Below are positions 56,746 to 64,000 of a DNA stretch of 64,000 nt, piece after piece. Each line of letters starts with the position of its first letter. The stretch's first letter is position 1. The notes below the pieces were generated by a model. It did not search any database. It had not been told where the DNA came from and worked only from the letters and a program-made list of their open reading frames with translations. The stretch spans positions 6,020,001 to 6,084,000 of the forward strand of contig NZ_CP051293.1 in assembly GCF_013170805.1 (NCBI RefSeq), given 5' to 3'. Source of the stretch: Mesorhizobium sp. NZP2077. GTDB lineage: Bacteria; Pseudomonadota; Alphaproteobacteria; Rhizobiales; Rhizobiaceae. The translations under genes and the position numbers were made by a program.

Positions 56746-56790
56746 GCGGTTTTGCCGGGAAAAGCGCATAGGCCTTTCCCTTGGGAATCG
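56725..56790. repeat. RIME-like repeat at the deacetylase gene end
   Basis: The core AAAAGTGTGAGCGGTTTT lies at 56736-56753, flanked by GCAATTCCAAG on the left and by a decayed complement (CTTGGGAATCGCG) some 25 bases to the right. It is the same family as the element at 37138 but with different arms. It overlaps the 3' end of the deacetylase gene: the TGA of the core is that gene's stop codon. Right border is approximate. Confidence 0.65.
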
Positions 56791-56818
56791 CGTCAATAGA
56801 GATATGAAGCAAAATAAC

Positions 56819-57673
56819 TCAGCGCCCTTTGTGCAATGCGACTGGAAATTCGAGCGTCTGGCCGTCCCGCGCGGCAAAAGCGCCGGCAAACCTGTCTTTG
56901 GCTAGCTTTTCGATCTCCTCCAGTTCCTCGTCGGTGCGTAACGGATCGTGGTGAAACAGCGCTAGCCCCCGCGCACCGGCCGCCTCACAGAGCTTGACGC
57001 CCTGTTGCCATGTTGAGTGCCCGTTACCGTGGCGGCGTCCCATTTCCTCTTCAGTGTAGGTACAGTCGTAAATGACGAGGTCGGCATTTTCGATCAGGCC
57101 GAGCACCGCCTGATCGAGCTTGTCCGGCTCGTGCTCGGTGTCTGTGATCACCGCCACGACGCGGCCGGCCCATTCCACCCGGTAGCCTATGCAGCCGCCC
57201 GGATGGACAAGACTGCCGGTTCGCACCACCACCCCCTCGCGCGGCCGAAGCACGTCTCCGGACACGAAATCGCGACAGTCGAGGCTTGCCTTGCAGACGT
57301 CCAGTTTCACCGGAAACCACGGCGGCCGTATGAACTCATCGATCATCTGCCGGGTCGTCATGCGTCCTGCAAGATGCCCCGACCAAAGCGTAACCTTGAC
57401 GCTCCGGTCATAGATCGGCTTGAAAAACGGCAGCCCGATGATGTGATCGTAATGGCAATGAGTGAAAAACAGGTCGAAATCGGTCACGCCTGACGCCCGA
57501 AGCGCCCCGCCGGCAGGCCGCAGGCCGGATCCCGCGTCAAACAGAAGCGTATGCTTGCCACATCGCATCTCAATGCAGCTTGTGTTGCCGCCATAGCGAG
57601 AGAATTCTGGCCCCGATACCGAAATGCTGCCGCGCACGCCCCAAAATCTGACCAGGAAAACGTTGTCGTCCAT
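56819..57673 (-). CDS. Metallo-beta-lactamase-fold hydrolase, possible cyclic nucleotide phosphodiesterase
   Basis: From ATG 57673 (AAGGGG seven bases upstream) the protein has 284 residues. It starts VRFWGVRGSISVSGPEFSRYGGNTSC, typical of the MBL-fold group that contains cyclic-nucleotide phosphodiesterase-like and RNase Z-like proteins; the metal motif THCHYDHIIG (H72, H74, D76, H77) is intact, with D142-type and H late residues in ITDTEHEPDK and ALFHHDPLRTD. The frame is open to 57937, but that part overlaps the cNMP-binding gene. It is third in an operon with the cNMP-binding protein and the pseudo-ABC protein, so cNMP hydrolysis is a fair inference, not shown. Confidence 0.82.
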   Translation of the reverse strand: MDDNVFLVRFWGVRGSISVSGPEFSRYGGNTSCIEMRCGKHTLLFDAGSGLRPAGGALRASGVTDFDLFFTHCHYDHIIGLPFFKPIYDRSVKVTLWSGHLAGRMTTRQMIDEFIRPPWFPVKLDVCKASLDCRDFVSGDVLRPREGVVVRTGSLVHPGGCIGYRVEWAGRVVAVITDTEHEPDKLDQAVLGLIENADLVIYDCTYTEEEMGRRHGNGHSTWQQGVKLCEAAGARGLALFHHDPLRTDEELEEIEKLAKDRFAGAFAARDGQTLEFPVALHKGR

Positions 57674-57750
57674 GCTGCAACCCCTTCGCAGTCCCGTCGC
57701 CATGATAGGCAGTGCCATCACGACGGCGAGGCTTAAGCGCACATCACTCG

Positions 57751-58218
57751 TTACTTGGCGCTCCGCGCGTCGATCAGATCCGCGGTCGTATGGCTTAGGC
57801 GATCGGCAAGAACCCGCACCATCTCGATGGTCATTTCCGGAAACTCCTTCATTAGCCTCAGAAAATGATCCTTGCGGATTCTCAGGGCTTCCAGCTGAGT
57901 TGTTGCTCTGACGGTGGCCGTGCGGGAGCTGTTGCACAATATGGCGATTTCGCCAACAATCGAATTCGGGAGCAGTTCGGCAACTTTTATCGGCCCGCTG
58001 TCGGAATCCACCAGAATATCCGCCTTGCCTGAAAGGATGACATAGGCGGCGTCGCCCTCGTCGCCTTGCCGGAAGAGGATCTGACCGGCGCTGTAGTTCA
58101 CACGATCGGATGTGAACGCGAGCAGCTTGAGCTTTGCCGGCTCGACGCCGGAGAACAGGGGAACGCGTTGCAGCATTCCAACTTCATCCTTGAGCAGCAT
58201 TGTCGCAAACCTTCCCAC
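57751..58218 (-). CDS. Stand-alone cyclic nucleotide-binding domain protein
   Basis: This 155-residue protein is one Crp-type beta roll (about 15-130) plus a C-terminal helix, with no helix-turn-helix. The phosphate-binding cassette is canonical: G89-E90 and R99-T100-A101 in GEIAILCNSSRTATVRA, so cAMP or cGMP binding is likely. It sits 17 bases after the pseudo-ABC gene and 77 bases before the MBL-fold gene, all on the minus strand. It probably acts as a sensor partner of a protein of the operon, such as the ABC homologue. Confidence 0.88.
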   Translation of the reverse strand: MGRFATMLLKDEVGMLQRVPLFSGVEPAKLKLLAFTSDRVNYSAGQILFRQGDEGDAAYVILSGKADILVDSDSGPIKVAELLPNSIVGEIAILCNSSRTATVRATTQLEALRIRKDHFLRLMKEFPEMTIEMVRVLADRLSHTTADLIDARSAK

Positions 58219-58235
58219 AATTCGCGTTTGCCAGA

Positions 58236-60950
58236 CTATGACAGAAGTTCCTTGAAGATACCGTTCTCTGCCAAAAGTGTCTCGTGTGTTCCGTCTTCCA
58301 CCAACTGACCCGAGTCGAAGACGATAACCCGATCAAACATCATCGCCATTGCCGGATTGGTCACGACCCACATAATTGCCGGCGAATGGTCGTCGCGTCT
58401 GGCTTCCTCGAGCACGTTTCGCAGCACCTTGTCCTGCATGCGCTGGTCGAGCGCCGACAGCGGCCGGTTGAGAATGAGAAAATCGGGACGCTTGAGCAGG
58501 GCCCGGGCAACATCGAGCTTCTGTCGCTGTCCACCGGTGAGCCGCCTGCCGCCGGCGCCGACGTCGAAGTCCAGGCCGACATCCAGAAGTTCGGCATAAA
58601 GCCCGAGTTCGTCAAGAATGTCATAGACAATGGCGCGTATGCGGTCCGGCGCGTCGGGATGGTTGTTGCCCACACGCCCAAACAGGACATTGTCGATGAC
58701 GGTGGCCGCGGAGATGTATTTGGCAGGGTCATACCGTTCGACCGCATCTTGTAGCTCGGGCGGCAGGTTTTCATAGAACTGGTTGCGTGCGGCGACGATC
58801 TTGTTCATCAGCTCGTCGCTGAGCAGGCCGAAGCGGTGCAGGGGCTCGATATAGGCAAAGCTCAAGGTGATGATCATGGCGCGATCGGCCTCCGAAACCG
58901 CCTCGTAGGGACGGTTCTTGAGCCGCTGCAGCAAGGTCTCGTAGGCGGGTATCTCCTCGGCGCTCATGAAGGCGAGCTGCTGGAAGAACTGGTGGTCGGG
59001 CGGCAGGTCGGCAAACAGCTCGATCGTCTGTTCGGCGATCTCCATGCCCATGCCGTAGAGTATGCCGTCGAGGCCGGCTTGCTTCAGCACGGAGGCAAAA
59101 TAGGGATTGGCCGCCAGAGCCTTGTCGGCCAGTGCAACGCCGGAGGCAGCGCCGAAGAGCAGGTTTTGGCCGATCGTTGCTTCCTTGTTGTAGGCGCCCG
59201 GTTCGAAAGGAACCACCAATCCACTCAGCCCCTCTTGTTCCAGCCGGCTTCGCAGCGCCGCACGCAGTTCGACAATCCGCTTGGCAAGCTCCGTGTGGCG
59301 CTTGAGGTCGGCCAAAGAGCGCAAGCCAAGATCCAGAATGTCGCGTGACAGAACAACCGCGTCGAGCACCCGGCGCACGGCCTCAAAGAGGTCGTGCGGG
59401 CCGGTGGCGCCAGCAGAAGCATAGTCGATCCAGTCGCTGTGGACATCGAGATCCGGATTGCCCGACCGATGCGCCTCGGCGGTGTTCCAGCGCTGCTGGT
59501 CTGCCGCGGCGCCCTCATAAGGCACCGATGTCAGCGGCGCATGCTTCAAGCCGTAGAGCAGGTTGTCGCGGAGGCTTGCGTGGAACAGGAAAACATCCGA
59601 CGAGGCATAGGACATGCGCCGGCCTGTCACGGCTTCGGGAAGTTCAAGCAGGTTATCGGCGCCCGAAACGACCCTTCCGCTGTCCGGCCAGTTCAGCCGC
59701 GCGAAGGCTTCCGCAAGCGCCTCCGCGCCACCGGTAGCGGTACTGACCAGCGCCACCGTCTCACCCGGCTTGACCTGCAGGGAGATGCGGTCGAGGAGCA
59801 TTGCGCCGCCATCGTCTGCTATGGACAAACTGACCGCCGACAAGGGGTTGGTCATCGGACCGGGATCATCGACCGTCAATGCCCCGATTCTCGGCGCGAT
59901 GAGATCCTCGACGGTGAACTGTTCAACGACCTGCTGATATTTGACCTGGACATCCTGCCGATCCTGATCCCAGTCGATCAGTTCCTTCATTGGTCCTGGC
60001 AGGTCCTTGTAGGCGCCGATCACGGCCACGAGCTGGCCGACGTTCAGCCGCCCGGCGATGGCCAGGTACCCGCCGATCATGTAGAACAGGAAGGGCGTGA
60101 TCTGCGCGAGAAAATTATTCAGGAACTTTACCATGAATTTCCATTGGTAAAGATCGAAGCGGATCTTGAAGATCAGTCCGAGCCGGGCTGCTATGTCGGC
60201 ACGCTCGTAGTTTGATGTATCGTGGACGTGAACCGCGCCAATGCCGTCGACGATTTCGCCAACCCGGCCCGAAAGCGCGCGCGCCGTCAATTGCCGTTGG
60301 CGCCCGAGCACGATCAGCCGCCGCCGCATTCGCGGGATGAGCACGATCTGGATAACCACGATCACGAACGCTATCATTCCGAGCCAGAGATTCTGGACCA
60401 AGATGAACAGCATGGCCGTCAGCGCCTGGCCGCCGAGCAGCACTGGCTGTAGGAAGGCATCGCCGATGAAGCCGCCTAGCGGCTCCACCTCGTCCTTCAC
60501 CATGGTCGCCACTTCGGCGGATTTCACACGCTTGAAGTAAACCGGCGGAAACCGCAGCACACGATCGACCAGTTCGAAGCGGATGCGCCGTAGCATGCGT
60601 TCGCCGAGGCGGCCCTTGTAGGTGTTGATATAGAGTTTGAACAGGCCGTTGATGACGACGAGCAACAGGAACACAAGGCTCAGGGCGAGCAGCGTCGCTT
60701 TGCGGCCGAGCTGAAAACCGGAGAAGAACAGGACGTCGCCAATGAACGGCAAGTCATAGTGTAGCCTCATGAATGGCTGGGTCGCGCCCGGTTGCTCGAA
60801 GCCCTTGCCTTGGATCGGGCCGTTGACGATCAGCTTCGGCAGGTCGAAGGACATGAAATACGGGATCATCGAAAGCACGACGATCATCAATATCCAGAGC
60901 TGCTGCTTCCTGGTGTGCGTCCAGATATAGCGGGCTAGGCTGGGTTCCAT
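58236..60950 (-). CDS. ABC exporter homologue with degenerate ATPase motifs and a large insertion
   Basis: The 904 residues start with an ABC exporter membrane domain (about 1-320, six membrane segments, including YLAIAGRLNVGQLVAVIGAYKDLP). The nucleotide-binding domain (about 365-470 and 745-904) is broken by some 270 extra residues. The Walker A loop reads VSTATGGAEALAEA (402-415) without lysine; the Q-loop is YASSD; Walker B is FLILNRPLSALD (D to N at 828, E to R at 829); the switch histidine is N865. Only the signature LTGGQ (804-808) and D-loop remain. The motif x-NLLFG/DNVLFG occurs three times (460, 593, 751), which suggests duplication of NBD parts. It leads an operon with a cNMP-binding protein and an MBL-fold protein. 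ATP hydrolysis seems impossible by the usual route. Confidence 0.9.
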   Translation of the reverse strand: MEPSLARYIWTHTRKQQLWILMIVVLSMIPYFMSFDLPKLIVNGPIQGKGFEQPGATQPFMRLHYDLPFIGDVLFFSGFQLGRKATLLALSLVFLLLVVINGLFKLYINTYKGRLGERMLRRIRFELVDRVLRFPPVYFKRVKSAEVATMVKDEVEPLGGFIGDAFLQPVLLGGQALTAMLFILVQNLWLGMIAFVIVVIQIVLIPRMRRRLIVLGRQRQLTARALSGRVGEIVDGIGAVHVHDTSNYERADIAARLGLIFKIRFDLYQWKFMVKFLNNFLAQITPFLFYMIGGYLAIAGRLNVGQLVAVIGAYKDLPGPMKELIDWDQDRQDVQVKYQQVVEQFTVEDLIAPRIGALTVDDPGPMTNPLSAVSLSIADDGGAMLLDRISLQVKPGETVALVSTATGGAEALAEAFARLNWPDSGRVVSGADNLLELPEAVTGRRMSYASSDVFLFHASLRDNLLYGLKHAPLTSVPYEGAAADQQRWNTAEAHRSGNPDLDVHSDWIDYASAGATGPHDLFEAVRRVLDAVVLSRDILDLGLRSLADLKRHTELAKRIVELRAALRSRLEQEGLSGLVVPFEPGAYNKEATIGQNLLFGAASGVALADKALAANPYFASVLKQAGLDGILYGMGMEIAEQTIELFADLPPDHQFFQQLAFMSAEEIPAYETLLQRLKNRPYEAVSEADRAMIITLSFAYIEPLHRFGLLSDELMNKIVAARNQFYENLPPELQDAVERYDPAKYISAATVIDNVLFGRVGNNHPDAPDRIRAIVYDILDELGLYAELLDVGLDFDVGAGGRRLTGGQRQKLDVARALLKRPDFLILNRPLSALDQRMQDKVLRNVLEEARRDDHSPAIMWVVTNPAMAMMFDRVIVFDSGQLVEDGTHETLLAENGIFKELLS

Positions 60951-61184
60951 ATGCGACTGTGGTCTTTCAGGTAGACGGATTCAGGATGAAAAAGCACCTG
61001 CCGGCGCGTGGCGTGTCGGCAATGTCTTCGTCGCCAACCACAAGCCCGAATCTGCAGTGCACGCAGGGCGCCGACGATCCGGACAGAAGCAACCGGCTCT
61101 CTCCGGCGCCGGGCAATGGCAAAGCGACTAACAGCATAATCATGTCCGCGGATCAAACAGCCTTGCGGGGGGCAAGATTGCGTT

Positions 61185-61892
61185 GTGTCGCCCGAAATCC
61201 CACCATACAAGACGAATATGATGGATGTCACGCAACCACGCAATGCCGGCATGGACGGGCACGAGCAAGCCCTGGACCTCACACGGGGAATTGCTGCCTA
61301 TGTCAACCACCCCCTCGTGGCAGCGCTGGCGCGCGTCATCGCCAAGCATCCAAAGGCCGATGTCGCCAATGCCTTCAACCACAAGCAGGTCGCCTGCAAG
61401 ATGTGGGCGCTGGACAGGCTGTTCGAAAGCCGCGGCGGCCGGTTCGGGCGCATATGGGTTCTGGGTGGCTGGTACGGCGTATTGCCGGCAATGCTTTTCA
61501 ACGACGCCCGTTTCGACATCGCGGCGATCGACAGCATCGACATCGATCCCGAAGTCGGGCCGATCGCACGGACCCTCAACCGGGAAGCCGGCGACCGCTT
61601 CCGGGCGCTGACGGAAGATATGTACGCACTAGACTATGCGGCCGGGCGGCCCGACCTGGTGGTCAATACGAGCTGCGAACACATAGCCGATCTCAGCGCC
61701 TGGCTTGCCCTGCTTCCGCGAGGCACGAATGTGCTGCTGCAATCGAACGATTATTTCAGCGAGCCGACGCACATCAACTGCGTGGCTTCACTTGCAGCCT
61801 TCGAGGCCATGGCGGCGCTGCGGGAGATCAGGTTCTCCGGCGAACTGCCGACAAAAAACTATACACGCTTCATGCTGATCGGGACTGTTTGA
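61185..61892 (+). CDS. Class I SAM-dependent methyltransferase-like protein
   Basis: This protein of up to 235 residues shows a Rossmann pattern IWVLGGWYGVLPAMLF (SAM motif I-like with GGWYG) followed by the acidic IAAIDSIDIDPEVGPIA and DLVVNTSCEHIADLSAWL, as in methyltransferase-like proteins of the DUF type, although the usual GxGxG is altered. The start can be GTG 61185, ATG 61218 or ATG 61221. It is divergent from the ABC homologue gene. Its stop codon is at the left edge of a RIME-like repeat. Substrate unknown. Confidence 0.7.
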   Translation: MSPEIPPYKTNMMDVTQPRNAGMDGHEQALDLTRGIAAYVNHPLVAALARVIAKHPKADVANAFNHKQVACKMWALDRLFESRGGRFGRIWVLGGWYGVLPAMLFNDARFDIAAIDSIDIDPEVGPIARTLNREAGDRFRALTEDMYALDYAAGRPDLVVNTSCEHIADLSAWLALLPRGTNVLLQSNDYFSEPTHINCVASLAAFEAMAALREIRFSGELPTKNYTRFMLIGTV

Positions 61893-61940
61893 TGCATTTC
61901 GCCCAAAAGTGCGCAGCGGTTTTGGGACAACGACATAAGC
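61891..61940. repeat. RIME-like repeat next to the methyltransferase gene end
   Basis: The core AAAAGTGCGCAGCGGTTTT (61905-61923) is flanked by GATGCATTTCGCCC and GGGACAACGACATAAGC, which is an imperfect palindrome. It is the same family as the elements at 37138 and 56725. The methyltransferase stop codon (61890-61892) overlaps its left end. Confidence 0.7.
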
Positions 61941-61998
61941 AAGGGATTGAAGCGCGCCGCACTCGGCAGACACAATGCGCGTTAAGCCGATGAACCGC

Positions 61999-63195
61999 TT
62001 AGGATCCATCGTCTGTTTGATCATGTGCCTTTCCGAAACCGGCCCCCAGTCTTAGGGACCATGTTCGATACCGCTCGCGCAGGATTTGCGCCGAGCGACG
62101 TGCGCCTTCCAGATCGAGACGATGCGAGGACGGCGGCGGCCCCACAAGCGCCTGTTCGATCGCTTGCGCCAAGCCTTCAGGCGTCAGGTCGTTTTCGGTC
62201 AGCACCGTTGCAAGATCGAGTTCTTCGAGCATCAGGGCGCGAGCCGTCTGTTCGGTTTCCCCGCCGGCTGCAAATGGAACGAGCAGGGAGCGACAACCCG
62301 CGCGCAGGACATCGCAGACCGTGTTGTAACCCGCCTGCGAGACTGACAGGCGGGCGCCTGCCAGCAGGCTGGCGAAATCCTCGCGGAACCGGAAGATAGA
62401 CAGGCCCGGCGTAGCATCCCGCGCGATCGCGTTAAACTCGTCTTTCGGCAGGTTTGGGCCGGTGATCAGACACCATTTCCAACCGTTGTTGGCATTCCGC
62501 GCCGCTGCGATGGTGGCGCTGACAAGGCTCTTTCCGGCAGCCCCGCCGCCAACCGACACCAGGACGTCGAAGCGCTCGGAGGCCGCGGGCGACGGCGGTG
62601 CGGCAACGAGCCCTGAGTACGCGACCTCGGCCCTGATCGCCGCAGCCAGTGGAAATGTCTTGTCGATGGTCGCGAAAGCCGGATCGCCGTGGACCATGAC
62701 AAGGTCGAAATGCCTGTTGATGAGATCGACCGTTTCCTCGTTTCGGCCCGGCTTGACGCGCTGCTGAAGGATATCGCGGACGGACGTCGCCAGCAGCGGT
62801 CGGGGCGACGTCGCATCGATGGCCTCGATCAGCGGCAAGAGTTCGAAACGCATCTGCCGGCGTCCGAATGGAAACGCCTCGACAATGACGATATCCGGCC
62901 TGCAATCCCGGAATGCCTGAAGCAGCATCCCTGAACGCAATGTCTTGAAATCATCGTCGATGGGTTTGCCCTGCAGGTCGACAAGTCCGGAAAATCCTTC
63001 GTCGCCGGAGGTGACAGGCGGCAGGGTTACAGTTTTTACCCCCGGTCCCGGAAACCCCGCGATCGGCGCTCCGCCGGTCACGACGGTGACGTCAAACCCG
63101 TCATCGACCAGAGCCGCCGCAATGCGGCTGGCGCGCGCGAGGTGGCCGACGCCGAGCAGGTGCTGGACATAGAAGAAAGCCCGCAGCCGCTTCAT
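61999..63195 (-). CDS. Predicted glycosyltransferase, GT28-like (COG4671 type)
   Basis: From ATG 63195 the protein has 398 residues. It starts LRAFFYVQHLLGVGHLARAS, the typical beginning of MurG-related predicted glycosyltransferases of COG4671, and the C-terminal part has VSVGGGAAGKSLVSATI, VSQAGYNTVCDVLRAGCRSL and PFAAGGETEQTARALML, the donor site of GT-B enzymes. The start forms an ATGA overlap with the stop of the upstream GT4 gene (63192), so the shorter start is right. The two form a glycan operon whose beginning lies beyond the right edge. Confidence 0.85.
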   Translation of the reverse strand: MKRLRAFFYVQHLLGVGHLARASRIAAALVDDGFDVTVVTGGAPIAGFPGPGVKTVTLPPVTSGDEGFSGLVDLQGKPIDDDFKTLRSGMLLQAFRDCRPDIVIVEAFPFGRRQMRFELLPLIEAIDATSPRPLLATSVRDILQQRVKPGRNEETVDLINRHFDLVMVHGDPAFATIDKTFPLAAAIRAEVAYSGLVAAPPSPAASERFDVLVSVGGGAAGKSLVSATIAAARNANNGWKWCLITGPNLPKDEFNAIARDATPGLSIFRFREDFASLLAGARLSVSQAGYNTVCDVLRAGCRSLLVPFAAGGETEQTARALMLEELDLATVLTENDLTPEGLAQAIEQALVGPPPSSHRLDLEGARRSAQILRERYRTWSLRLGAGFGKAHDQTDDGS

Positions 63196-64000
63196 TGGGC
63201 GGCCCGCCACTCCTGCTGGAACAGTTGCTTGAGCTGTCCAATGCTTGCCACGTGATCGAAATTGCTTCGCACGCGCCGCTCCGCGGCGTCGCCCAGGAGG
63301 GCGCGCAGCATGGGATCGCGGATCAGGCGCTCCAGCGCCTGTGCCAGGGCAATTGGGTTTTCCGTCGGAACCAGCAGCCCGGTTTCCTCCGGCGATAAAA
63401 GCTCCGGCACGCCGGAGATGTCGGTCGACACGCAGGCAAGCCGCTGGCTGGCCGCCTCCACCAGAACATTCGGCAGGCCGTCCCGGTCGCCATTGGCGGT
63501 GATCCTGCAGGCCAGGGCGAAAATGTCGGCGCCTCGGTAGTGCTCAAGCACCTCCTTTTGCGCCAGCGCGCCTTTCCAGGAGACGCGACCATCCAGTCCG
63601 AGCTTTTGCGCCAGCGCCTTGAGCCGTTCCAGTTCCTCGCCGCCGCCGATATGCTCGAAACGCCACGCCAAATCACCAGGCAAGAGGGCAAGGGCCTCCA
63701 GCAAGGTATCGTAGCCTTTCTTTGCAACGGCGCGACCGACACTCAGAACGACAACCGGTTCGCCCGGCACCGAGCCGTCATGCTGTTTTCGCGCCTCGCT
63801 AAAACTGCCGAAGCGATCAAGGTCGAGCCCATGATAGCTCAGATGCACAGACGAGTTGCCGTTGGCGAGTTCCTTCAGACGGTCAAAGCCGGTTTTCGTG
63901 CAAGTGACCGTCCAGCGCGCCGAGGCAAGCTTGTCAGCCAGATCCCAATCCGCCGAAGTCCAGATGTCCTTGGCATGGGCCGAGCAGCTCCAGGGCAGGT
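63192..64000 (-). CDS. GT4-family glycosyltransferase (partial, N-terminus beyond window edge)
   Basis: The minus-strand frame is open from base 63998 to the stop at 63192, giving about 268 residues of the C-terminal part. SAHAKDIWTSADWDLADKLA and YHGLDLDRFG are typical of GT4 enzymes of surface polysaccharide loci; then come VLSVGRAVAKKGYDTLLEAL and the donor site with EAASQRLACVSTDISGVPELL. An internal ATG at 63848 is not the start. It is coupled to the GT28-like gene by a four-base overlap. Confidence 0.88.
   Translation of the reverse strand, partial: LPWSCSAHAKDIWTSADWDLADKLASARWTVTCTKTGFDRLKELANGNSSVHLSYHGLDLDRFGSFSEARKQHDGSVPGEPVVVLSVGRAVAKKGYDTLLEALALLPGDLAWRFEHIGGGEELERLKALAQKLGLDGRVSWKGALAQKEVLEHYRGADIFALACRITANGDRDGLPNVLVEAASQRLACVSTDISGVPELLSPEETGLLVPTENPIALAQALERLIRDPMLRALLGDAAERRVRSNFDHVASIGQLKQLFQQEWRAAQ

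Noticed and set aside
1..64000. tRNA, rRNA, CRISPR array, integrase or insertion sequence
   Set aside because: None recognised on reading; only the RIME-like palindromes qualify as repeats. A dedicated RNA search could still find small RNAs.

Overview
The window looks like chromosomal DNA of an alphaproteobacterium of the Hyphomicrobiales, most likely Mesorhizobium or a close relative. The grounds are a high G+C content, exopolysaccharide genes of the ExoF/ExoY/ExoP type known from rhizobia, copies of a palindromic repeat of the RIME type known from rhizobial genomes, and the abundance of class III nucleotide cyclases. This is inferred from protein character and repeats; no rRNA or tRNA gene was seen, and no transposase, phage gene or CRISPR array.

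Positions 1-20500 are an exopolysaccharide (EPS) locus. It holds a secreted clan GH-A glycoside hydrolase with a C-terminal DUF4214-like region (cut by the left edge), a Wzx-type flippase, a pyruvyl transferase, two GT2 and three GT4 glycosyltransferases, a membrane acyltransferase, ExoF-like export protein, a small membrane protein, ExoY priming transferase, an ExoP/Wzz-like co-polymerase with an unusual ATPase half, and a fused mannose-1-phosphate guanylyltransferase/AGE-fold isomerase. Together they suggest a Wzx/Wzy-type, mannose-containing polysaccharide carrying pyruvyl and acyl groups. No Wzy polymerase is visible and it may lie to the left. The pyruvyl transferase and the neighbouring GT2 are visibly A+T-richer than the rest.

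Positions 20700-33800 are mixed: a small protein, a Crp/Fnr-family regulator, a LysR regulator divergent from an NmrA-like reductase and an alpha/beta hydrolase, an AraC regulator divergent from a short-chain dehydrogenase, a histidine phosphatase, an MscS-type channel, a three-part protein with a NodS-like methyltransferase and a NodB-like deacetylase, and a thioredoxin-fold peroxiredoxin-like protein.

Positions 33800-64000 are dominated by cyclic-nucleotide genes mixed with surface-glycan genes. Four class III cyclases (33823-37122, 37477-39246, 42353-43768, 50604-51944) and a DUF3095 protein with a cyclase-like core (53633-54811) share the region with a metallo-beta-lactamase-fold protein, a stand-alone cNMP-binding protein and a 904-residue ABC exporter homologue whose ATPase motifs are almost all lost (operon 60950-56819). 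Interleaved are a Yej/Opp-type peptide importer operon, a nucleotide-sugar dehydrogenase, four glycan-modifying or transferring enzymes, two small methyltransferases and several unknown proteins. I infer a locus linking cyclic-nucleotide signalling to cell-surface glycan synthesis or export. The dead ABC protein with its long insertion is the best candidate for something not yet described.
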